A DNA stretch of 64,000 bases, from positions 16,875,096 to 16,939,095 of the forward strand of contig CM034100.1 of assembly GCA_019914945.1 (NCBI GenBank). Direction: 5' to 3'. Source of the DNA: Typha latifolia (Eukaryota; Streptophyta; Magnoliopsida; Poales; Typhaceae). Below are positions 12,621 to 24,600 of this stretch, in pieces. How positions within the stretch are numbered: the stretch's first letter is position 1; the number at the start of each line of letters is the position of its first letter. The notes under the pieces are model-generated. The model ran no database searches, was not told the DNA's origin, and saw only the letters and a program-made list of their open reading frames with translations. The position numbers and the translations under genes were made by a program.

Positions 12621-12906
12621 GAAACAGCATGTGAAGTGCATATAGGAGATAAAATACTGAATGTATGAATGTGAGATAGAAACAATATGTAGGGTATATA
12701 TAAGAGCTAAAAAAATACTGAAAATATGAATGTGAGGTTAGAAACAGCACGTGAAGTGTAAGTGTTAAAACACTGAATATATGAATGAGTTAGGAAAAGC
12801 ATGTGAACTGTAAGCGTTAAAACACTGAAAATATGAATGTGAGATAGAAACAGCATGTGAAGTGTATATAAGAGTTAAAACGCCGAAAAATATGAATGTG
12901 AGTTAG
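12621..12906. repeat. Minisatellite, about five copies of a 52-62 bp unit
   Basis: Direct repeats of a unit built on GAAACAGCATGTGAAGTG, then TAAAACACTGAAAATATG, then AATGTGAG. Copies start near 12621, 12680, 12741, 12795 and 12847. They differ by short indels and substitutions. Confidence 0.85.
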
Positions 12907-13027
12907 GCTTTCTTTTCTAGTGCAGCAATACAAGAATGTTTTCAAACGATCATAAACTAGTAGTCAAATTCTTAATGAAAATTCCTCAGTGAATGTTGGC
13001 GCTCATATTTGATGAATTTTTCAGTAG

Positions 13028-13029
<2 letters not shown>

Positions 13030-13066
<37 letters not shown>
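13030..13066. repeat. (AT)n microsatellite
   Basis: About 18 perfect AT dinucleotides in AT-rich intergenic DNA. Confidence 0.95.
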
Positions 13067-13068
<2 letters not shown>

Positions 13069-15399
13069 CGAGTGAATAATAGAAATTGCTAATTAGGTTG
13101 AATAATTTGCAGATAATTTGCTCGTTGCTGATAATTTGAAAGACAATTAATTGAAAGGAAGATAAACTGCGTAGTAAACTCCTTAATGCATATGTGCAAA
13201 CTACCAACAAGCAAGATGAAAGACCAAAGATTGCAGGACTCGCTTTTTTGGCCGAGAAATAAAGATAACTTTTATCAGGCAAAAGCCCGTACTACAAAGT
13301 TTAGTTTCAATATTTCCTTTCCAGCAGAGCCTGATATAATTTTTCAATAAAATACATTTTATCTTCTTGTCTAGGCCAAATTTGATCTACAAACCGTTGA
13401 TTCTTCCACTGAAAGTACTTTTACTGTTAAAATTGTTTAACTTTTTAACCATTTCCCTTTTATCCTCACTTTTATGAATTTTTGAAATACCAAAATGTTA
13501 AAAAAACAAGATAGAATTTCACAATAATTCTTTTCTAGTTAGTTGATGTAAGACAAGGGGCATTTTAGTTATTTTATATTAAAAATCAGTGTCTACCAGA
13601 TATTTATATATCGGTTAGAATAATAAGGGGTTAGATAATACACACATAAGTTCAAACAACATTATATTTTAGCCATATTACAAATAAAGCTATTCCTTTT
13701 CATTATCTAAAAACTGACTCCCTACCGAAGAAATAGATAAAATTATAAACAACACCCTACATTTTGAGTATATTAAAAATGAAGCCAGCATAAAATCATA
13801 TTAAGCCACACACGACCGTTTAAAAAATATATACATAATTTAACTCAACCACCATGCTAACTTAATTATCAAATCAAATTAAGCTTCAAAACTGCTTGCA
13901 GACAAACTAAAACATTGATTTCAACCAAAATGAGATCTAAACAAGCCTCTGAAATATTAAAATTGCATCCAAAGACAAAATCTCCTACGATCAACGGATC
14001 CAAAATAACTATTTATATTATCAAGGTTATAATAGAAAAGTGAGATAAGAATATAGGATACATTTGAAATAAATAAGATATTGTACTTTTTATTCCATTC
14101 CGCCAGATACTTATTAAATTAAATTTAACTCAAAGCGTTACTCATTATCTTTTAGGAAATAGGAAGCTTTGTTTGTAAATAATAAAAAGAATTGATTGGT
14201 TTATAATATGAGAGAGCTTTGCTTATAAATTAAACTTAATGATTAAAATGTGTAACAGTTCCTCCCTTTGAAATAATATTTTCATATTTTCTAAATTACT
14301 CTTATACTCTTATCTTTTTCCTGCTATCTTTGGAATTAAGTAACAATAATTTTACATTCATTGATCTTCTAAACTGCAGTATATGAATGCGATTTTAAAA
14401 CTTTAGAGGTTAAAGTTAATCTTATCATTATGGAAATCGATGTCCCAGATTGTCTTTACACTATTTTGGAGGTTCAATTTAGTTCTAATTAAATTAGCCT
14501 GCTAGTCATGGTAGATTACATCCCTCTATAAATTAGTACGATATTATATTTTTAATTTATATTTAAATACACAAGTACCAAATTCAATTACTTGAACATC
14601 TATTTTTATGTTTATTTTTTTTATAGTTTTTATGTTTTCTACTTTCATTTTGCTATATTAAATGGTGTTTCATTTTTATATTTATGTTTTCTACTTTCAT
14701 TTTGCTATATTAATTTCATTTTCGATTCTAATTTATATTAAATGGTGTTTCATTTTCGATTCTAATTATAATTATTTTGAATTTAATTTTTTATTATGAT
14801 TTTATCTTAATATCAAATTTTTATCTCGTATTTATAAATATAAAATAATATTAGTATTGATATAATTTAAATGGTTTGAATATACTCCATATACTTTGGA
14901 CAAAAATCAGTTTACCTCTTACACTTTATTTAATATAGACTGAAAATGAATTTAGTACTCAAATTCTTTTAAAATGGATGTGTTTGGAGAGAATATATGG
15001 GTGTTTACTAATACAAAAGAAAAGTTCAAAACATAAAATAGTTTTTGTTCAACAAGTAACATTTTTTTAGATAAAAAGACACAAATACCGTTAAGGAAAA
15101 CTTAAAAATTATAACTTACTCAAAAGTTTAAAGTGATTTACAAACACAAAAAAACATTCAAGGACGTAAAATAATTTTTGTCCGAAGTACATGCATGTCT
15201 GTATTGAACCCACTTTGAATTTGAGATAAGCAACACAAAATAGAATAATAATTGGTCCTACTAATTACTTCATCAAGGACTTCATTTAATTATCACATGC
15301 TTAGTAGTGTATAAACAAAGCATTGGACAAATTACAAGTTGGGATTAATAATTTCAAAGGATATATCGTCCGTCCTCATCCATACTACAATTAAACATG
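13067..15399. other. AT-rich intergenic DNA
   Basis: No coding potential seen. 14620-14775 contains short internal duplications, with TTTTCTACTTTCATTTTGC twice and AATGGTGTTTCATTTT twice. A 48-bp segment at 13096-13143 recurs at 30259-30304. Confidence 0.5.
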
Positions 15400-18255
15400 C
15401 CCAATGTTAGATGATACACATGCATGTGTGTTGTGTGTGGTGCTGTCAGGCGTATGTTTGCATACCCAAGCGTGCGTGAGAGTGCGTATGTTAAACGTGT
15501 GAGAGGCTTAACTGTTAGTATGTGCAGGTGAGAGCATACAACTGTCTCCATGTTTATCAGAGTGGGCATGCATTGTTAGTGTGTGCACAAGTGTGGCAGC
15601 TATTCAATAATACAATTAGCATTCGGTAAAATGGTACCAAAACACAGAAAACAAGCAACTAATAAGAAAGTTTACAATACCTCATCACCTTTCAGTCAAA
15701 GCAATGCGTCTTCATCAGAGAATATTAATGAAGAAAATGAAAAATAGATTATCCGCAACGAGAGGTTACCTTCTCACAATGGTTTTTACCCATTAAATGT
15801 TGCCAACAGTTATGACGCATCAAACATCCAACGAATAAATATAAGTACTAAATATCACAAGGCAGATAAAAATGAGAAAGAAATGAACAGAAGGTATATC
15901 ATAAATTGATAATTAGCAAATCAACCAAACAATTTCATAAATTGTCTGCATGATGTAATGAACAGGAAAGTCAAGAACAACCAGTAGTAATGCATACACC
16001 TAATCATTTTACCACAACCTTCTGCATATGATTTCTACCTGGTAAACTTCCACCAACACATAACACATCCAAGAGAGATATGAGAATGGAGCCAAATCGA
16101 AGTTAAGAAACCATAAATAAATTTTTCTGCAAGACCTAGAAACTCAGATACTAAAGATGAAAAACCAAAGTAAACTTTGAAGATGAAGGAACGTATTCCA
16201 TTCTGCATGCCCTATTCTAGGCCAAGTTAGTGTGTGTGAGCTCTACAATTAGCATTCAGTAAATTTTAAGAAAAACTAAATACACAAAAAACATGGAAAG
16301 ATAAGAAAATTCATAACTCCTCATCACATTAACAAGCCTTACTTTCTTGCGTTTCTTCACTTCACAACACCTCTATCAGAAGGGTAGAAAATCATCCCTT
16401 CTCAACAGCAAAGTAAAAGAGAGGCACTTATAAATTGAGTTGTACCTATTTGAATGGATCTCACTAAACAGCATGATCCAAGACAGTGCAAAATGTCAAC
16501 CAACAAAATTCCAAATAAAATGATTGCCAAAACCCAAGACAGTGCAAAATGGTACTATACGTACAGGCATATAATGAAAAACAAAAGGAATTAACCCAAG
16601 AAAAATTTCTGACTTTCTCATCACTTAACCAATCTTAACTTCTCACATCAAATTTTTACTCAAATGATCATCACATGATACACTTTACCACTATTATACA
16701 ATAACACCAGAAATTGAATGAAAAACAAAATACAACATTTAAGAGGCAAGAAACCAAAAGAAAGAAGAATAATAAGTAACTGAAATAAATCTAAATTAAC
16801 AATTGGAATGTAAACCAAATCAAAGACTTCAATTGAGGATATAAGTGAAGAGAAAATAGAAAATCAATTATCTGTAGCATAAGATTGTTCTTCTTCACCA
16901 TACTATCCATTAATGTTGCCAATGTTTTATGATGTACCAGAGGTCCAACAAATAACTAAAAATCAAAGGTCGAAGACCAAAGAAAAGAAGAATAAGCAAA
17001 GAGTATATCCTAAATTAATAATTGATGCGCACCACCAATTAGATATCTTATGTGCAAGAAGAAATGAACATAAAGGCAAAACAATCAGCAATAAAGTGTA
17101 CACTCCTACCTTATATCATCATATAGGATAATCAAGAAATATATGAGAATAAAGACAAAATAAAAGATAGGAAACCATATTGAAGAAACTTTAAAAGACG
17201 TAGTATATAAGATACTAAAGAAAGGGGAGGAACAGATTTAAGAAGTGCTAAGTGATTAGAATAGTGAAATAGACTTAGATTGCCCTTATACCAAACTCAA
17301 AAAATTCAAGCTTCCGAAGTCAAGTAGAAAACAGAAAATGATGCATATATTTCAATGTAACTCCCAGACCTCATAATTGAATTTTCAATGATTGATATGA
17401 ATGACTATAAATACAAATGATATTTTTGGAACTTCTCTATGACATATATGTACGACTTTTCAATATCAAATCCACTGAATATTAGAGGCTGCAAATGGTT
17501 GCCTATCGAGATGCGGGCCATCCAAAATTTGCCTTGCCAACATGGAAACCAGTACATTCAGATATTATTTGAAAGGTCTATTAATGTATGGTGCCCATTT
17601 TACTACCACGTAATTGCAATTACCATGGGACTCATATTGGTCCATCTACCAAACTAGAGAGCTGCTATGCTCCATAAACTAAAATTAAGATTGTAAAGAC
17701 AAATTTCCAAAAGCAATACCCCCAAATGGTTGCAAATAGTTGCCCACATTGAAGCAGGCCATCCAAATTTGTCTCCCATCGTGTTAAAAGCGGCTCATTG
17801 TCAGTTCTTCCAAATCAGGAGAATTATTAATTTGACCCCAGTAGTAGAAATAAAACAAATGTGGCACAATGGAAATGAGCAACTTTCAAAGGGAGAAACA
17901 AAAAACAGTTATTCTTATTCCTAGAACCAAAATCATATATCATTATAGTTGAAAATTTTTTAGGTAGGCAAGAAAAAGCTCAGTCTCATTAGGGTCAGGA
18001 GATTATGGGCTTTTACACAATGTAAGTATGTAACACACCAATACATCGCATTGAAAAAACCCAAGTTTTATCAATCAGAAATCAATTGTTAGAATACGTC
18101 GCATAAAGTACAAGATATAATAAGAAAACTTAGTATAAATAGCAGTAGCAAATGAGATTGGTAATGAGAAAACAAAACTGTAGCAAAGAAGCTTAAATAT
18201 CTAATGATAGCGGATCTATTTATTTTAAACTGTGACTCATGTAAGCTACTAAATA
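15400..18255. repeat. Left copy (D1) of a duplicated block flanking the tandem array
   Basis: Alignable in the same orientation with 26850-29262. Shared landmarks in order include GTGCACAAGTGTGGCA (15583 against 26968), the CATTAACAAG block (16328 against 27406), and AATATTA..GGC (17479 against 28653). A TGTAAACTGTGACTCAT-like end lies near 18235 against 29245. Identity by eye is moderate, with many indels, so the duplication is not recent. Open frames are not conserved between copies, so it is noncoding. It contains two copies of the array's ~55-bp core, at 17487-17540 and 17727-17780. Confidence 0.75.
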
Positions 18256-18689
18256 AGAGTAATTTGAACCGAGAAGCTTCTTTGATATGAACCAAATTTG
18301 GAACGTATTAGAATAAAGAGAGAAGGAAGGCACACATTCAACTTTTCATAGATATAGTTAACTTTCCTTGGACTTAACTCTTCTTCTTTACACCAGATAT
18401 ATCAAAAAGCCAATGCAAAATAAAACAAAGCAGTCAAAAATTAAAACAGAAGTGAAATTGAATAGAAACGGGAAAGGAAATCATTTACAAAGAACATTAA
18501 TCTCAATCTACTAAAAGTTTTACCTTCCCTTTATGTTTTCAGCAAATCTGTTCATAACTGTCAGGCACCCAAAAATTAAATGAAATTACAGAATCAAATA
18601 CAAACACAAAATAAAATAAAAGGAAGCTGCTAAAAATTATAAAAAAAATGAGGGTAGGAAGCAAGGATGAAAGATTACGCCAAGCAAGG

Positions 18690-21600
18690 ATGAAAGAGTA
18701 ACCTATCTCGTCTGCTCATCTCTTATTCAAATCAGAACCATTCTAAGGTGGAATGGCTACACTTTTATGGCCATCCAAGCTGTCTTGCCATGCCATCAAG
18801 AGCTCAAATTGGACCTGAGTAACTTGAGAAGGAACTGAATGACTTTCTGGGAAAGAGAGGGAGTTCCAAATTTGGGTAAGAAAATTAAGGCAAGCAAGGC
18901 CAAGAGGGTAACCGTTTAGGCTACCCATCTCTCATTCAAACCAAAACCATCCTAAGTGGAACTTAGCTGCAGCGGTTGCCTCTATAGCCATCCAAGCTGA
19001 CTTGTCATACCATCAAAATATCAAATTGGACAGGAAGAACTTGAGAAGGAGAGAACGGTTCCTACTAAATGGCTTTTCAAGAAGGAGAGGGAATTTCCAA
19101 ATTTGGCAAAAGGTTGAAGGAAGCAAAAGCTGAGAGAGTAACCTACATCTAGTCTGCCTATCTCTAATTCTAATCAAATCCATCATAAGGAAGAATGGCT
19201 ATAGTTATTGCCTTCATGGCCATCCAAACTGCATTACCATACCATCAAGATCTCAAATTGGAATTTGACAAGGAGAGAATGGTTTCTACTCAAGAAGAAG
19301 TAATGGCTTCCCTAGAGGAGCAAATTTCCAAATTTAGAAAGAAGATTCAGGTAAACAAGATAAGAGAGTAACCTACCTCTATTTCACCCATCTCTCATTC
19401 AAATTAGATCTGACTTAAGGTGGAATGGCTGTAGCGATTGCCTTTATGGCCATTCGAGTTTGGCTTGCCAAGCCATCAAGATACCAAATTGGACTTAAAG
19501 AACTTGAGAAGGAGAGAAATATTCCGACTGAATGGCTTTCTGAGAAAGAGAGGGAATTTTAAAATTAGGAAAAAAGATTTGAGGGAAGCAAGGCTGAGAG
19601 AATAACCTACATCTAGTCTACCCATCTCTAATTTTAATCAGATCCATCATAAGGCAGAATGGCTACAGCTGTTGCCTTTGTGGCCATCCAAAAAACTACC
19701 TTGCCATACCATTATGATCTCAAATTGGACATGAAGAATTTGAGAAAAAGAGAGAATGATTCTCAAGAAGAATATATGGCTTTCAGAGAGAGCAAGTTTC
19801 CAAATTTGAAAAACGATTAAGGCAAATACGGATGAAAGAATAACCTACTTCTAGTATGCCCATCTCTCATTCAAATTAGATCCATCCTAAGTTGGAATGG
19901 CTACAACAGTTGTGTTTATTGCCATCCAAGCTGCCTTGCCATGTCATCAAGAGCTCAAATTGAACCTAAAGAACTTGAGAAGGAGAGACCAATTTTTACT
20001 CAACGACCTTCCGAGAAAGAGAGGGACTTCCAAATTTGAAAAGGAAAAATAAGGCAAGCAAGGCCGAGAGGGTAACCTGCCTGGGCTACCCATCTCTTAT
20101 TCAAACCAAAACCATCCTAAGATATACTTAGCTACAGCGGTTGCCTTCACGGGTACCCAAGCCACTTTGGCATTGAGAGAAGGATTTCAACTAAAAAAAG
20201 AATAATGAATGGCCTTCCAAGAGGGAGGGGTGTTTCCAAATTTGTAAAAAAAATTGAGGCAATCAAAGATGAGAAATAACCTAAATACAGATTGCCCATC
20301 TCTCATTCAAATCAGATCCATAGTAAGGTGGAAAGGCTGCAGCGGTTGCCTTTTTGGCCATCCAAGTTGCCTTGCCATGCCATCAAGATATTAAATTGGA
20401 TATGAAGAACTTGAGAAGGAGACAAATCTTCTAATTGAATGGTTTGGTTTTCTGAGAAGGAGAGGGAATTTCAAAATTCAGAAAAAGATTGAGGGAAGCT
20501 AGACCGAGAGAGTAACCTACCTCTAATCTACCCATTTCTAATTTTAATCAGATCCATCATAAGGCAGAATGGCTATAGCAGTTGCCTGTGAGGCTATAGA
20601 AGTTGTCTTGCCATACCATCAAAATCTCAAATTGGACCTAATGAACTTGAGAAGGACAGAACAATTTCAAAAAGGAGTGGCCTTCCGAGAGGAGCGAGCT
20701 TCCAAATTTGAAAAAAAAAATTAAGGCAAGCAAAGAAGAGAGTAACCTACCTCTAGTCCGCCCATTTCTTATTCAAATCCATCCTAAGGTGGAATGACTG
20801 CAACGGTTGCCTTTATGGCCATCCAAGCTGCCTTGGCATTCCATTCAGAGCTCAAATTGGGCCTGAAGTACTTGAGAAGGAAAAATATATTTAGACTAAA
20901 TGGTTTCTTGAGAAGGACAAATTCGCAAAGAAAGATTAAAGAAAGAGAGGCTAAGTAGGCAACCTACCTCTAGTCTTCCCATACCATCAAGATCTCAAAT
21001 TGGACCTGAAGAACTTGAGAAAGAGAATGATTTCTACTCAAGAAAAAGGAATGGTTTTCATAGAGGAGCGACTTTCCAAATTTGAAAAAAAATTTAAAGC
21101 AAACATGGATGAAAGAATAACCTACCTCTATTCTGCTCATCTTTGATTCAAATTAGATCCATCCAAAGGTGGAATGGCTACAGCGGTTGCGTTTATTGCC
21201 ATCCAAGCTGCCTTGTCATGTCATCAAGAGCTCAAATTGGGCCTAAAGAACTTGAGAAGGAGAGATTGATTTCGACTTAACGACTTTCCAAGAAATAGAG
21301 TGACTTCCAAATTTGAAAAACCATCCACCTTGGCATAGAGTGACTTCCAAGAAATAGACTTAACGACTTTCCGAGAGAGTAACCCACCTGGGCTGTCCAT
21401 CTCTCATTCAAACCAAAACCATCCTAAGGCGTACTTAGCTACGACAATTGCCTTCACGGGTGCCCAAGCCACCTTGGCATGTCACCAATATCTCCAATTG
21501 GACCTGAATAACTCGACATTGAGAGAAGGATTTCTGCTAAAAAAGAATAGTGAATGGCTTCCATGAGGGAGGGTGTTTCCAAATTTGTAAAAAAGATTGA

Positions 21601-24600
21601 GGCAAGGAAAGAAGAGAAAATAACATAACTCTAGTCTGCTCATCTCTCATTCAAATCAAATTTGTCCTAAGGTGGAATGGCCGTAGCGGTCGCCTTTATG
21701 GTCATCCAAGCTGCCTTGCCATGCCATCAAGATATCAAATTGGAGAACTTGAGGAGAGAAATATTCATCATTTTCCGAGAAGCTACAATGGTTGTGTTTA
21801 TTGTTGTCCAAGCTACTTTGCCATGCCATCAAGAGCTCAAATTGGACCTTATAAACTTGAGAAGGAGAGACTGATTTTGACTCAACGACTTTCCGAGAAA
21901 AAGAGTGACTTCCAAATTTGAATAAGAAAATTAAGGTAAACAAGGACCAAAGGGTAACCAGCCTGGGCTACCCATCTCTCATTCAAACCAAAATGATCCT
22001 ATTGTGTAATTAGCTGAGGCGGTTGCCTTCACGAGTACCCAAGCCACCTTTGCATGTCACCAATATCTCAAATTAGACTCGAAAAACTCAACATTGAGAG
22101 AAAAATTTCTACTAAAGAAGAATAATGAATGGCTTTCCGAGAGGGTATTACCAAATTTGTAAAAAAGATTGAGGCAAGCAAAGATGAGAAAATAACCAAA
22201 CTCTAGTCTGCCCATCTCTCATTCAATCAGATCCGTCCTACGATGGAATGGCTGCAGCGGTTGCCTTTATGGCCATCCAAGTTGCCTTGCCATGCCATCA
22301 AGATATCAAATTGAACCTGAAGAACTTGAGAATGAGAGAAATGTTTGAATTAAATGGTTTTTCGAGAAGGAAAGGGAATTTCAAATTTTGAAAAAGAGGT
22401 TGAGGGAAGCAAGGCCAAGAGAGTAATTAGCTACGACGGTTGGACCTGAAGAATTTGAGACGGAGAGAATGATTTGAGCTTAATGATTTTCTAGGAAAGA
22501 GAGAGAGTTCCACATTTTGGGAAAGAAAATTAAGGCAAACAAGGCCGAGACGATAACCCAATTGGGCTACCCATCTCTCATTCAAACCAAAATCATCGTA
22601 TGTTGGACTTAGCCGCAGCAGTTGCCTTTATGGTCATTCAAGCTACCTTATCTTAGCTATGGTAGTTGCCTTCACGGGTACCCAAGCAACCTTGGCATGT
22701 CACTAATATCTCAAATTGGACCCGAAGAATTCAACATTGAGAGAAGGATTTTTATTAAAGAAGAATAATGAATGGCTTTCAAAGAGGGAGAGGGTGTTTC
22801 CAAATTTGAAAGAAAGATTGAGGCAAGCAAAGAAGAGAAATAGCCTAACTCTAGTCTGCCCATCTCATTCAAATCAGATCCATCCTAAGGTGGAATGGCT
22901 GTAGCGCTTGCCTTTAGGGCAATCTTGGCATGTCACCAATATCTCAAATTAGACCCGAAAAATGCAACATTGAGAGAGATTTTAACTAAAGAAGAATAAT
23001 GAATGGCTTTCTGAAAGCTGTTTCCAAATTTGTAAAAAAGATTAAGGCAAGCAAAGATGAGAAAATAACCAAACTCTTGTTTGCCCATCTCTCATTCAAA
23101 TCAGATCCATCCTACAGTGGAATGGCTGCAGTGGTTGCCTTTATGGCCATCCAAGCTGCCTTGCCATGCCATCAAAATAATCAAATTGGACCTGAAGAAA
23201 TTGAGAAGGAGAGAATATATTTTGATTGAATGGTTTTTCGAGAAGGAAATGGCATTTCAAAATTCGAAAAAAAGGTTGAGGGAAACAAGGCCGAAAGAGT
23301 AACCTACCTCTAATATGCCCGTCTCTAATTTTAACCAGATCCATCATAAGGTAAAATGGCCACCAAAGTTGCCTTTGAGGCCATCCAAGATGTCTTGCCA
23401 TATATCAAAATCTCAAATTGGACATGATGAACTTGAGAAGGACAGAACAATTTCAAAAAGAAGGAATGGCTTTTGAGGGGAGCGACCTCCCAAATTTGAA
23501 AAATAAAAGATTAAAAAAAGCAAAGCTAAGAGAGTAACCTACCTCTATTCTGCCCATCTCTCATTTAAATCAAATCCGCCATACGGTGGAATGGCTGCAG
23601 CGGTTGCCTTTATGGCCATCCAAGCTGCCTTGCCATGCCATCAAGATATCAAATTGGACCTGAAGAACTTGAGAATGAAAGAAAATATTTTGATTGAATT
23701 GTTTTTCCAAAAGGAAATGGAATTTCAAAATTCAAAAAAAAAGGTTGAGGGAAACAAGGCCGAGAGAGTAACCTACCTCTAATCTGCCTGTCTCTAATTT
23801 TAACCAGATCCATCATAAGGCAAAATGGCCACCAAAGTTGCCTTTGAGGCCATCCAACATGTCTTGCCATATAATCAAAATCTCAAATTGGACTTGATGA
23901 ACTTGAAAAGGACAAAACAATTTCAAAAAGAAGGAATGGCTTTTGAGGGGAGCGACCTCCCAAATTTGGAAAAAAAAATATTAAAGAAAGCAAAGATAAG
24001 AGAGCAACCTACCTCTATTCTGCCCATCTCTCATTCAAATCAAATCCGTCATATGGTGGAATGGCTGCAGCGGTTGCCTTTATGGCCATCCAAGCTGCCT
24101 TGCCATGCCATCAAGATATCAAATTGGACCTGAAGAACTTGAGAATGAGAGAAAATATTTTGATTGAATTGTTTTTCAAGAAGGAAATGGAATTTCAAAA
24201 TTCAAAAAAAAAGGTTGAGGGAAGCAAGGCCGAGAGAGTAACCTACCTCTAATCTGTCTGTCTCTAATTTTAACCAGATCCATCATAAGGCAAAATGGCC
24301 ACCAAAGTTGCCTTTGAGGCCATCCAAGATGTCTTGCCATATATCAAAATCTCAAATTGGACATGATCAACTTGAGAAGGACAGAACAATTTCAAAAAGA
24401 AGGAATGGCTTTTAAGGGGAGCGACCTCCCAAATTTGAAAAAAAAAAAGATTAAAAATGCAAAGATAAGAGAGTATTCTGCCCATCTCTCATTCAAATCA
24501 GATCCGTCCTATAGTAGAATGGCTGCAGCGGTTGCCTTTATGGCCATCCAAGCTGCCTTGCCATGCCATCAAGATACCAAATTGGACGTGAAGAACTTGA

